Positions 33,756 to 41,964 of a stretch of 64,000 bases of DNA are shown here, one piece after another; the first letter of the stretch is position 1, and each line of letters begins with the position of its first letter. The stretch is from Galbibacter kalidii (GTDB taxonomy: Bacteria; Bacteroidota; Bacteroidia; Flavobacteriales; Flavobacteriaceae): the NCBI RefSeq assembly GCF_026241135.1, contig NZ_JAPFGA010000008.1, positions 62,001 through 126,000 on the forward strand. The letters are read 5' to 3'. Under the pieces are notes generated by a model, which had not been told where the DNA came from, did not search any database, and saw only the letters and a program-made list of their open reading frames with translations. The translations under genes were made by a program, and so were the position numbers.

Positions 33756-34127
33756 TTATAGGAATTTGACGATCCAAACCCCGAAAAAAACAGCAATAAT
33801 ACCAATGACAAAGCTTGCGATGGTGTATGTTATAAAACTGAGCATATCACCCGATTTTAAGAACACATGATTTTCGTATGCAAAGGTAGAAAAGGTTGTA
33901 AAACCACCGCAAAACCCGGTAGCAATAAACAGTAACTGGTTTGTGGTAAGGGATTGATGTTTTGCTGCAAGTCCGAGAACAATCCCGATAATTAAACTTC
34001 CTACAATATTGGCTGTGAATGTACCATAGGGAATTCCGGTTTCGGCAGAATTGAGGTATTTGCCTATTAAATAGCGCAATGTACTACCCAAACCTCCTCC
34101 TAAAAAGACCAAAATAAGTTGTTTCAC
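33756..34127 (-). CDS. crcB: Fluoride exporter CrcB/Fluc
   Basis: A 123-residue, four-helix membrane protein: GGGLGSTLRYLIGKYLN and GTFTANIVGSLIIG, then the diagnostic GFCGGFTTFSTFAYE. It works as a dual-topology fluoride channel dimer. The start codon seems to be GTG. I see no fluoride riboswitch upstream. Confidence 0.93.
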   Translation of the reverse strand: MKQLILVFLGGGLGSTLRYLIGKYLNSAETGIPYGTFTANIVGSLIIGIVLGLAAKHQSLTTNQLLFIATGFCGGFTTFSTFAYENHVFLKSGDMLSFITYTIASFVIGIIAVFFGVWIVKFL

Positions 34128-34174
34128 AGGGTTACAGTTTTGTGATTAATCAAAATTTCCAAACACCAAATTCC

Positions 34175-34213
34175 AGATTTCCTCCCTGCCTAAGTCAGGA
34201 GACCGGGAGGGGA
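34175..34213. repeat. GC-rich hairpin after the SRPBCC-GyrI gene
   Basis: CCTCCCTGCC and CCGGGAGGGG frame this patch. Similar hairpins occur at 24567-24645 and 37655-37682. It may help end transcription of the gene at 34232. Confidence 0.4.
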
Positions 34214-34231
34214 TTTAAATCCCAAATTCGA

Positions 34232-35284
34232 CTACTCACTACTATCAGTATTTAAAAGTGTCGGGATATATATTTCTGTGATCAAGTCGGCAGGATTTTC
34301 ATAGTCTTCAGAGGTTTTTACATAGGTTTCAAAGGCATCCCTGTAGGGATCGATCTCTATTTCATTCTTTTTGAGTTCATCATACGTTTTACTCCAGGCC
34401 TCCTTCAAATTATCATGATTACCTTTTAGAACAGTTTTGTAATATGTCCCGGGTTTCAAATATCCACATAAAACAGTACTGCCTGCAGGAGTAATAACCC
34501 TTTCTTTGACCGGAATTGACGACGATACTATAGTAGTGCTGTTTGTGTCATCCTGTTCTTTAAAAATGGTAAAGGCAGAACCGGTTTTTTGTATGTCGTG
34601 TTGTTCCATGAACGCTAATATTTCAGGAAACATTCTTTCTGTAGCCAGGTCAACCTCGTTTTGTTTGGTACTTGTGGTTTGGTATAGGTAGTAGCCGCCA
34701 CCATATTCTGTTTCTCCTTTTAGAGAAATGGAATATGCTTTCATATCCTCTTGAACCAAACTGTCCAACCTGTGCAAACTTTGCTGAAAATCCAACCCGA
34801 CAACACTTTCCATACCACCTTGAAGAAAGATTAAGGCTTTTTCGGTAAAACTTAGCGTGCCTTCTATGCCCCAGGTAACCAAAACGTTATTTTTCTTTCC
34901 GGTAGTGGATTTAAGTGTCCAGTAATTGTGAGCATCAGATTCATATGGACTTATGAAATTTACGGCTTGGCTTATAGAATCTTGACTGCTGAATATGGTT
35001 TTAATAGTGCCTTGACCAGTCGTCTTTCCGTTCCACGAATATGAGGCATTATTACCTGAAGAAGAGTCTCCAAAAGAAATTGTGGTATTGGCTTTCTTTT
35101 CATTCCAAGGACTCCATTTTGGCCATTCCTTAAAATTGTTGATATACTTGTATATAACCGATTTGGGAGCAGTTATAGTGTATTCCCTTGTGATCTTATA
35201 ATTGTCCGGCTGTATAGCTATATAAATAGAAAAGCCTATCACAATAATAAGAAATAAGAAGAGTAAGTATTTTAAAATTCTCAT
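34232..35284 (-). CDS. Membrane-anchored SRPBCC plus GyrI-like protein
   Basis: A 350-residue protein. Residues about 5-24 form a transmembrane anchor. Residues about 30-180 are a polyketide-cyclase-type SRPBCC domain (REYTITAPKSVIYKYINNFK and EWPKWSPWNE). The C-terminal ~150 residues form a GyrI-like/AraC effector-binding-type domain (GSTVLCGYLKPGTYYKTVLK and FETYVKTSEDYENPADLITE). The combination is frequent in Bacteroidetes, with an unknown small-molecule ligand. Transcribed alone. Confidence 0.78.
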   Translation of the reverse strand: MRILKYLLFLFLIIVIGFSIYIAIQPDNYKITREYTITAPKSVIYKYINNFKEWPKWSPWNEKKANTTISFGDSSSGNNASYSWNGKTTGQGTIKTIFSSQDSISQAVNFISPYESDAHNYWTLKSTTGKKNNVLVTWGIEGTLSFTEKALIFLQGGMESVVGLDFQQSLHRLDSLVQEDMKAYSISLKGETEYGGGYYLYQTTSTKQNEVDLATERMFPEILAFMEQHDIQKTGSAFTIFKEQDDTNSTTIVSSSIPVKERVITPAGSTVLCGYLKPGTYYKTVLKGNHDNLKEAWSKTYDELKKNEIEIDPYRDAFETYVKTSEDYENPADLITEIYIPTLLNTDSSE

Positions 35285-35381
35285 AAGTAAGATCTCTTTA
35301 AATACCTAAAATACAAAAAAAGTGCATTTCAAAGAATTTAAAATACAAAAGTAATGTTATTTATAAATGTCATTTGGAAGC

Positions 35382-35585
35382 TTAAATAGCTTCTTTTAAA
35401 ACCACATCGTATTCTTCTGCGTCTTTTGTTTTCTTTTCCGTTTTTACATTATCCTTAACATTAGGAGAATTGTAAATCGGTTGTCTTTTTGTCTTCTGAA
35501 GTTTAGGGAGTTTGTTTACGCTAAATACTAATAATATGACATTAATAAATAACAGACCGAATAAAATTGAAAAAAATATCATCAT
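35382..35585 (-). CDS. Small single-TM protein
   Basis: A 67-residue product from ATG 35585 (a GTG at 35609 is the alternative). One N-terminal transmembrane helix is followed by a Lys-rich, charged tail. Nothing is recognisable. It is kept because its position, between similarly oriented genes, and the membrane-plus-charged-tail layout resemble a real small protein. Confidence 0.45.
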   Translation of the reverse strand: MMIFFSILFGLLFINVILLVFSVNKLPKLQKTKRQPIYNSPNVKDNVKTEKKTKDAEEYDVVLKEAI

Positions 35586-35697
35586 TGCTTTAAATTGATT
35601 GCCTGCCACAAATTTAAGGAAATTATAGTATAAAATCCCATAAATGATAAAAAATTAATTTTTGTAGGATATATGTAAAGTTTTTATGCATTTTACG

Positions 35698-35886
35698 TTA
35701 TTTCTTTGTAAAATATTTAATTAATACCAAACAAAATATAAAAATTATAAAACCAACCAAGATCCAAATGCTGCCTTTATATTGTTTTTGATGCAATTTT
35801 TTATCTCTTTTATAGCTGATTATCATGATGATAATGAATGCCAAAGCAAATATTCCAGCAAAGATCCATTGTCCGGTACTAAACAT
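35698..35886 (-). CDS. Small two-TM protein
   Basis: A 62-residue protein with two transmembrane helices (about 5-24 and 42-58) linked by a Lys-rich loop (SYKRDKKLHQKQYKGS). Function unknown. No clear operon partner. Confidence 0.5.
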   Translation of the reverse strand: MFSTGQWIFAGIFALAFIIIMIISYKRDKKLHQKQYKGSIWILVGFIIFIFCLVLIKYFTKK

Positions 35887-36077
35887 AATTTTTAATTTTA
35901 TGCGAAAATAGTCAAATTAACGGAATCCGTTTTTACTTACTAAGTGAGATTTGATCCCAATAACTATTTGGTATGGTGAAACATTGCTACAGCTCTATCT
36001 CCTAGGATAGTCTGTTTCAAGAAATTTTTATTAGATTTAGATCTGCTATAAGGAACAAGAATAAAACCGAGAAATAA

Positions 36078-36464
36078 ATGAAAAATAAACTTAAAGCCGT
36101 GGAGGAGTTCCACAAGGCATTCGGATTGGGAGTTGCAACAAAGCCGATGGCCGAATTAGATCAAAAGAAAATTGTGCTGAGACATAATCTAATGGCAGAG
36201 GAAAACGACGAATACCTTGAAGCAGCGACCAATAGCGATATGGTCGAAGTGGCTGATGCCTTGGGCGATATGCTGTATATTTTGTGTGGTACTATTTTGG
36301 AACACGGAATGCAACATATTATTGAAGATATCTTTGATGAAATTCAATTGAGCAACATGAGTAAGTTGGGAGCTGACGGAAAACCAATCTATCGTAAAGA
36401 TGGAAAAGTAATGAAAGGCCCCAATTATTTTAAACCGGATATAAAAAAGATTGTCGCAGGGTAA
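36078..36464 (+). CDS. MazG-like/PRA-PH-type pyrophosphohydrolase
   Basis: A 128-residue all-α NTP pyrophosphatase. Metal-binding acidic residues are visible in the helices RHNLMAEENDEYLEAAT and DMVEVADALGDMLYILCG (EExxE and ExxD patterns). It likely hydrolyses a nucleoside triphosphate; the exact substrate is unknown. It ends one base before the methyltransferase gene. Confidence 0.8.
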   Translation: MKNKLKAVEEFHKAFGLGVATKPMAELDQKKIVLRHNLMAEENDEYLEAATNSDMVEVADALGDMLYILCGTILEHGMQHIIEDIFDEIQLSNMSKLGADGKPIYRKDGKVMKGPNYFKPDIKKIVAG

Positions 36465-36465
36465 A

Positions 36466-37212
36466 ATGAAAGACAATTTTTCTTCCCAATCCGATAAATA
36501 TGCAAAATACAGGCCTGCTTATCCATCAAGGCTTTATCAGTATTTAAACTCACTTGTTCCCAATAAGAATATGGTTTGGGACTGTGGAACGGGCAATGGA
36601 CAAGTGGCTTTTGAACTGGCAAAGACCTTCAATAAGGTTTTTGCGACAGATATCAGTCAGTCGCAAATAGATCATGCACCCCAAGCAGACAACATTGGTT
36701 ATTCTATTCAACCGGCTGAAAAAACCAATTTCCCGGATCATCAGTTTGACCTGATTGTTATCGCACAAGCGATTCATTGGTTCGATTTTGAAAAATTTTA
36801 TGCAGAAGTCAGACGAACTGCCAAAGAAAATGCACTGATTGCCGTGATGGGGTATGGAAGGATAGAAATTTCAGCTGAACTGGATGAAATTCTTTCCAGG
36901 TTTTATCACAACACTATCGGAACATATTGGGATGAAGAAAGAAAATATATAGACGAACATTACAAAACCATTCCCTTTCCGTTTGAGGAAATACAAGTCC
37001 CGAAATTTGTAAACAAACTGCGGTGGACAAAAGGACATTTGATAGGTTACCTAAAAACTTGGTCTGCCGTAAAACATTACATCAAACAAAACGGAAGCAA
37101 TCCGGTTGATAGCATAATGAGTACTATTGAACAACATTGGGGTGACCGGGAAGAAAGGGAAGTGCGATTCCCACTTTTATTCAGGGTAGGGAAGGTGAGG
37201 GACTTTGCTTAA
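36466..37212 (+). CDS. Class I SAM-dependent methyltransferase
   Basis: A 248-residue protein from ATG 36466, which follows the stop codon of the pyrophosphohydrolase gene by one base. Motif I is VWDCGTGNGQVAFELA, then VFATDIS and the later DLIVIAQAIHWFDFEKF. The HWF segment with the preceding AQAIH is typical of a methyltransferase-11 type that includes trans-aconitate methyltransferase-like proteins. The substrate is unknown. Confidence 0.83.
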   Translation: MKDNFSSQSDKYAKYRPAYPSRLYQYLNSLVPNKNMVWDCGTGNGQVAFELAKTFNKVFATDISQSQIDHAPQADNIGYSIQPAEKTNFPDHQFDLIVIAQAIHWFDFEKFYAEVRRTAKENALIAVMGYGRIEISAELDEILSRFYHNTIGTYWDEERKYIDEHYKTIPFPFEEIQVPKFVNKLRWTKGHLIGYLKTWSAVKHYIKQNGSNPVDSIMSTIEQHWGDREEREVRFPLLFRVGKVRDFA

Positions 37213-37299
37213 GCCTATCAACAGCTTCTCCTTTATTAGTTTTTCTGATAAAATGTTGTGATGCGTTGTTTGTTCTGCATTATAAACCAACTAAGTGGG

Positions 37300-37614
37300 T
37301 TAATCCATATGAAACATTTCCGTTAATGGACTTTCAACAGGTGAATTATCCGGGTTTGTTTCCATGATATCAGCCATATATGCCCACCATTTTTTTACGA
37401 TGGGATGATTGGGAATGGCTTTCTGGTCAAAATCATCGGCCAATTTTTGTACGGCGAATAAGGTGTGTGTTGTTTCATCAAGAAAAATGGAATAATCCGA
37501 AATCCCCTTATCTGATAACAATTGTTTAAGCTCCGGCCATATTTCATCATGACGTTTTTTGTACTCATCCTTAAACCCGGGCTTAAGTTTCATGGTAAAT
37601 GCGTTTCTTTTCAT
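37300..37614 (-). CDS. rhaM: L-rhamnose mutarotase
   Basis: A 104-residue protein that interconverts the α and β forms of L-rhamnose. Diagnostic parts: MKLKPGFKDEYKKRHDEIWP, ISDYSIFLDETTHTLFAVQK and VKKWWAYMADIME. It closes the left edge of the polysaccharide locus, downstream of the sulfatase on the same strand, and supports rhamnose as a main product of the pathway. Confidence 0.92.
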   Translation of the reverse strand: MKRNAFTMKLKPGFKDEYKKRHDEIWPELKQLLSDKGISDYSIFLDETTHTLFAVQKLADDFDQKAIPNHPIVKKWWAYMADIMETNPDNSPVESPLTEMFHMD

Positions 37615-37654
37615 AGTTGTTAATCGTTATTTATTCACTGGCATAATTACCTCC

Positions 37655-37682
37655 CCGCTTAAGATGGGAAGCCGGGAGAGGA
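37655..37682. repeat. GC-rich hairpin between sulfatase and rhaM
   Basis: CCCCGCTT (from about 37655) pairs with AAGCCGGG, with flanking CCTC/GAGG. It belongs to the dispersed family at 24567 and 34175 and may separate the sulfatase from rhaM. Confidence 0.4.
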
Positions 37683-37743
37683 CTATTCTTCATTAAAACC
37701 TATAATATTCCAATGTCTATCCTGTACCTGCCTGATGACATTC

Positions 37744-39105
37744 TTATTGAGGCAATCCAAGATTCACCGTTTTACTGTCTTTATTAAACTGATGAATAAG
37801 TTTTGGTTCTAATTCAGCAAAAATATCAGGATGTTGTTCAAGAACATTGTTTTTCTCAAAAGGATCTGTATCTAAATTGTATAATTCGTGTTTAATAGGG
37901 CCATCGAGGCTTCTTGTCCGTATCAATTTCCACGGTTTTACAATAATGCTTTCCTGTCGGTGTCCCCTAACATAAATTTCACGGTCTATGAGCGTTTGGT
38001 TGTTAAGAATGGCATTGGAAACATCAATACCTTCAACAGTATTGGGGATGCTTTCTGCTCCGATAAATTTCGCCAGGGTTGGCATCATATCGATTACAGA
38101 AATATATTCATTGTTGATTCCGTTTGAGGTGTGATCTTTCCAGTAAACAATGGCAGGGGTCCGGATAGCGCCTTCGTAGTTGGAAGTTTTCCAGTCCCTA
38201 AGCGGTAAATTCTTGCCCAGCTCCGGATGGTCGTCAAATTTTCCGTTGTATTGCTCTTTTGGGTACCAGTTTTCCATAGCACCATTATCGCTAAAGAATA
38301 GGATGATCGTATTCTCGTCCAGTTGTTTTTCTTTCAGATGGGTAAATATCTTTCCGATGGCATCGTCCATATGAGCCATGGATGCAGCATAGTCTACCCT
38401 CGATTGGTTTTTAAAGACATCTTTGTACGGAGCTTTCCAATGTTCTTCTTCCTGTAGGGGAAAATGAGGTGCACTATAGGCTATTTGAACAAAAAAGTTT
38501 TTGGAGGTATCCTCGATACTGTCGAGCCATTTAATGGTTTCATTGGTAATCAGGTCGGTGGTGTGGCCTTTTTCTTCTATAAAATTCCCGTTCCTGTGCC
38601 AACTTTGGTCACCATTTTTGTACTTGTGGGTGTACTGGTCTATTTGTCCGTGCAGGAATCCGTAGGAATAATCAAAGCCATATTTTTTTGGTCCGTTTTC
38701 AGGATTAAGTCCCAAATGCCATTTACCAAAAAGAGCGGTTTTATACCCCTTCTTTTTTAAAAGTTGAGGAAGGGTAGTAACCGAATCGGGCAGGGAAAGT
38801 TTACTTTTACCACTAATGGGAGCTACAATACCCATTCTGCTGGCAGGTCTTCCGGTAAAAAAGGATGCCCTGCTTGGAGAACAGGTAGGGTTTACATAGA
38901 ATCGGTTCAATTGCAGTCCTTTTTCTGTCAGGGCATCAATATTAGGAGTTTTTATTTTTGAATTGTGAAAACTGAAATCGCTCCATCCGGCATCATCGGC
39001 TATAATGACAATGATATTGGGTTTTGAATGTTCTTCAGATGATTGTTTTTTACAGCTGAAGCATCCGAGTAAAAAGAACAGGGTGATAGACAGGAGGATT
39101 TTCAT
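37744..39105 (-). CDS. S1-family sulfatase lipoprotein
   Basis: A 453-residue formylglycine-dependent sulfatase. Signal MKILLSITLFFLLGC has a lipobox, so it is probably lipid-anchored. The active-site sequence is Cys75 in TCSPSRASFFTGR, where Cys becomes formylglycine; NIIVIIADDAGWSDFSF gives the metal-binding Asp pair (37-38), and LFGKWHLG, the HFPL segment and FFSDNGAMENW complete the site. It removes sulfate ester from the polysaccharide or its oligosaccharides. 5 bp downstream of GH31. A 45-bp piece of this gene is copied at 41741-41790. Confidence 0.92.
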   Translation of the reverse strand: MKILLSITLFFLLGCFSCKKQSSEEHSKPNIIVIIADDAGWSDFSFHNSKIKTPNIDALTEKGLQLNRFYVNPTCSPSRASFFTGRPASRMGIVAPISGKSKLSLPDSVTTLPQLLKKKGYKTALFGKWHLGLNPENGPKKYGFDYSYGFLHGQIDQYTHKYKNGDQSWHRNGNFIEEKGHTTDLITNETIKWLDSIEDTSKNFFVQIAYSAPHFPLQEEEHWKAPYKDVFKNQSRVDYAASMAHMDDAIGKIFTHLKEKQLDENTIILFFSDNGAMENWYPKEQYNGKFDDHPELGKNLPLRDWKTSNYEGAIRTPAIVYWKDHTSNGINNEYISVIDMMPTLAKFIGAESIPNTVEGIDVSNAILNNQTLIDREIYVRGHRQESIIVKPWKLIRTRSLDGPIKHELYNLDTDPFEKNNVLEQHPDIFAELEPKLIHQFNKDSKTVNLGLPQ

Positions 39106-39110
39106 CTATA

Positions 39111-41531
39111 TTAAAATTTTATTTCAATAGTATTTGTTTTATTCTTTCCAATTTCAACGGGAATGCTAATGATGTTTTTCTCAAAGCTGTAGTTACGATA
39201 TCCAGTATTGTTGACCGATACTTTTGATGGTTTTGATGCTGAATGAATTTTTAAAAGATACTCGTTTTGTGCACTGTTGAAATCATCTTGATCGCGGTTT
39301 ACTTTAATATTGATTTTACCTTGATTCTTTTCAACTTCAAATAACGTAGTGTTGAACTTTCCTTTCTGATAATCTAAAGTTTTACCATCGTCATCATACA
39401 GTGTGAAAGCACTTTTTTTTGCTGAAGGATATATATCGACGGCTATTTTTTTGATGTCTTTTTCTCCAATATACTGTTCTGGTTCTTGCTGCGGAATGAT
39501 AGCGCCCTTTTTGATAAAAATAGGAACTTCATCCAGCGGACACAACACATTTAGATATTGATTCCCTTTAAATTCTTCCTGTGTCCAATAATTAATCCAT
39601 TTTCCTTCAGGTAAATACACCACTCGGGTTTGTGCGCCTTTGGTGGTTATGGGACATACCATTATATAATCCCCCAACATGTATTGATCGGTGATATTGT
39701 ACACATTGGGATCGTTTTGGTAGTCCAACACTAAAGCTCTCATGATGGGTTTTCCTGTTTGGTATTGCTGGTAAGAAGTACTGTATAAATAAGGAATGAG
39801 ACTGTATCGCATTTGGTCATATTTTCTGAAGATCCTTAGTGCTTCTTCACCATAGTTCCATGGTTCTTTGTAGTTGGGATGTTCCATTCCGAAGAGATGG
39901 GCTATCGGACTTAACAAACCGAATTGAGTCCACCGGATATAGAGCTCAGGGTCTGCTACATGTTCGAAACCACCCATACAATGCGCCCAATATCCAACAC
40001 CGGATAGCCCGATGTTTAGCCCGGCTTTTATAACGGGCTCAAAATACTGCCATTCACTAGGCCAGTCACCTGCAAAAATAAACGGATAACGCTGTATACC
40101 AGCATAGCCTTCACGGGTGTTGTTCATGCCTCTGATCCCATTATACTTCTGAAATTTCTCATAGGGTGCTTTGGCATAAGCAAGTGGAAAAAGATTGTGT
40201 AAATACTTAACGTCTTCACCTTGCGGACCGGTTTTGTCGCTTTCATTGGCTTTGCGGCCAAAAGCACTTCCTTCATCGGTTTTTAAGAACATAGCCCCTT
40301 TTTCAGCTATTCTCATCACTCCGTTTTTCCACCACCAATCCACAGCTTCGGGATCAAAATAGTTTACAAATTCCCCGGGATTACCCTCTTCAGGATATAC
40401 ATAACCTTTTTTTCTGGCTTCATCCAAAAGGCGTAATTTTTTTCCATTGTCAAACCTCGGACGCAAGTGTAACCCCACCATATTTAGGTTTAAAGCATAA
40501 AGACTGTCAAACATGGCTTCAGGCTGGGTGAAAGTTTCACGCCATTCAAAAGAGGTGGCTCCTTTACCACCGTTTTCACCAAAGATTCTCCATGTGGAGT
40601 CGAGGTGTAACACATCAATAGGGATGTTTAGCTCCCGGAATTTTTTCACTAGTGAAACAGGGTATTGGCTCGATGTTTTTTCTTCGTGTCCCCAAGTGCC
40701 ACCGCTATATGTTCCTACTTGTAGTCCCAAAGCAAATTTGGGGAGCAACGGGGATTTTCCGGTGAGGGAGGTGTATCCATTTAAAATAGTCGAAAAATCA
40801 GGTCCGTAGATAAAATAATAGTCCAATTCGCCTTCGGAAGAGAAACTATAAACATTGGGGTTGTCGGCTCCCATATCCCAATGACTCGGATAGGCAGTGT
40901 GGAAAAAGATTCCGTAGCCCTGTGTACTCATAAAAAACGGAATAGGAGCGTAGTTGGCTTCAAGAACGTTGTAAGCTCCGATGATGTGTGGTCGTCCTTG
41001 TCCACGTCCCACATTGAGTGTTATTTTTTTTGAACGCTGATCGAGGAAGTCCATTCGCTCACCAAAACCGAAAAAGTGTTCGTTGGGGTGTAGTTTTTTT
41101 TTGACCCCGGCGGATTCACCCTCAGAATAACTTCCGGTAATATGTTCTTTGTCGATGATCTCTGTAGATAACATGTTTCCATCGATATCATAAATGCTTA
41201 TGGCAAATGGTTTTTTATTGATTCTGATTTCCAGTTTTTCCGTAGACAGATTGAGAACATCGGGAAAATCATTTTTCTTGAAATCGACCTTGGGCCAGGA
41301 ATATTGAGTAACCATCCATGGTTCGTTGGGCTCAAAAGTTTCATTCCAACTGGTTCTGAATCGAACAATTTCAGGGGTGCAGAATTCAATTTGAACAATA
41401 GCTTCAGTGGTTTTGATCCGGATTTTGTTTTCCTCTTCAGAAGAAATATCGACATAATCACCTGGATTTTGTTGGGCTGTAATCTGAAGTGACCAAAGTA
41501 AAAAATATAGAAAAGCTATTTTTATTTTCAT
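39111..41531 (-). CDS. GH31-family α-glycosidase (α-xylosidase or related)
   Basis: An 806-residue secreted enzyme with signal MKIKIAFLYFLLWSLQITAQ, an N-terminal β-sandwich, a TIM barrel (FALGLQVGTYSGG, IPIDVLHLDSTW) and C-terminal β-domains. The likely nucleophile is Asp419 in FLKTDEGSAFG and the acid/base Asp489 in FIFAGDWPSEW. The nucleophile sequence KTDEG differs from the common WxDMNE of α-glucosidases and from KTDFGE of α-xylosidases, so the specificity is open; xylose release would suit an ulvan-type substrate. First gene of the GH31-sulfatase-rhaM operon, with its own motif-bearing promoter at 41578-41622. Confidence 0.85.
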   Translation of the reverse strand: MKIKIAFLYFLLWSLQITAQQNPGDYVDISSEEENKIRIKTTEAIVQIEFCTPEIVRFRTSWNETFEPNEPWMVTQYSWPKVDFKKNDFPDVLNLSTEKLEIRINKKPFAISIYDIDGNMLSTEIIDKEHITGSYSEGESAGVKKKLHPNEHFFGFGERMDFLDQRSKKITLNVGRGQGRPHIIGAYNVLEANYAPIPFFMSTQGYGIFFHTAYPSHWDMGADNPNVYSFSSEGELDYYFIYGPDFSTILNGYTSLTGKSPLLPKFALGLQVGTYSGGTWGHEEKTSSQYPVSLVKKFRELNIPIDVLHLDSTWRIFGENGGKGATSFEWRETFTQPEAMFDSLYALNLNMVGLHLRPRFDNGKKLRLLDEARKKGYVYPEEGNPGEFVNYFDPEAVDWWWKNGVMRIAEKGAMFLKTDEGSAFGRKANESDKTGPQGEDVKYLHNLFPLAYAKAPYEKFQKYNGIRGMNNTREGYAGIQRYPFIFAGDWPSEWQYFEPVIKAGLNIGLSGVGYWAHCMGGFEHVADPELYIRWTQFGLLSPIAHLFGMEHPNYKEPWNYGEEALRIFRKYDQMRYSLIPYLYSTSYQQYQTGKPIMRALVLDYQNDPNVYNITDQYMLGDYIMVCPITTKGAQTRVVYLPEGKWINYWTQEEFKGNQYLNVLCPLDEVPIFIKKGAIIPQQEPEQYIGEKDIKKIAVDIYPSAKKSAFTLYDDDGKTLDYQKGKFNTTLFEVEKNQGKINIKVNRDQDDFNSAQNEYLLKIHSASKPSKVSVNNTGYRNYSFEKNIISIPVEIGKNKTNTIEIKF

Positions 41532-41577
41532 CTGTTTAAAATTTATTTGTGTTCATCCCATAGTATAGGCAACTTAT

Positions 41578-41622
41578 CAAAAATAAACGTGTAAATAAGT
41601 AATTCCATCCTGTGCCATGCTG
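41578..41622 (-). promoter_or_regulatory. PUL promoter of GH31 operon
   Basis: On the minus strand: CAGCATGGCACAGGAT (41607-41622), 21 nt, then TATTTTTG (41578-41585), a TAnnTTTG-type -7 box. GH31 starts at 41531. The same layout is present at three other sites in this locus. Confidence 0.72.
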
Positions 41623-41670
41623 CTTGTGGAAATTAAAAATATAGGGTTGTTGTTTAAATCACTTCATTAT

Positions 41671-41706
41671 AAAAAAACGCCATGGCAATATAGACATGAC
41701 GTTTTT
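41671..41706 (-). terminator. Terminator of the susCD unit
   Basis: On the minus strand AAACGTCATG pairs with CATGGCGTTT (one mismatch), followed by seven T. It lies between the susD gene (with the sulfatase relic) and the GH31 promoter. The T run on the other side could also make it work in the plus direction. Confidence 0.65.
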
Positions 41707-41740
41707 CTTTTTGGCATTAAAAAAACTAATTACAATCAGG

Positions 41741-41790
41741 GTTTACAATGATGCTTTCCTGTCGGTGTCCCCTAACATAAATCCCACTAA
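41741..41790 (-). pseudogene. Sulfatase gene relic
   Basis: On the minus strand this encodes IYVRGHRQESIIVNP, almost identical to IYVRGHRQESIIVKP of the intact sulfatase (37937-37983); 27 bp around CTTTCCTGTCGGTGTCCCC are the same. No start, active site or longer frame remains. It appears to be a remnant of another sulfatase once following susD, or a local duplication. Confidence 0.65.
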
Positions 41791-41849
41791 ATGGGTCTTA
41801 TTCCCCCTCGAACCGTCGGGGCTGCATTTATTTATATGAACCTGAACGA

Positions 41850-41945
41850 CATAATCGGGCAGGCGGGTACCTCGTGAGCCTGCCTTTGTTAGTCTCCGGC
41901 GGCCAAAACCTCTGGCGACGGCTCGTAGACAGGCTTGCCCCGAGG
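41850..41945. repeat. GC-rich dispersed repeat after susD
   Basis: It has GGGCAGGCGGGTACCTCGTG, then AGCCTGCC, and ends AGACAGGCTTGCCCCGAGGG. Similar words (GCAGGCTTGCGCCG, CCTCGTGGG) occur at 24580-24635. Non-coding; it ends just before the susD stop. Confidence 0.45.
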
Positions 41946-41964
41946 GGTAGTTTGCTTATTACTT

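Noticed and set aside
34128-34231. Possible fluoride riboswitch before crcB
   Set aside because: The 100-bp gap shows only a GC-rich dispersed hairpin and AT-rich sequence, no recognisable riboswitch core.
37719-37734. Fifth PUL promoter motif upstream of rhaM
   Set aside because: ATCCTGTACCTGCCTG resembles the motif in the right direction, but the 21-nt spacing to a -7 box is absent; rhaM may be read from the GH31 operon.
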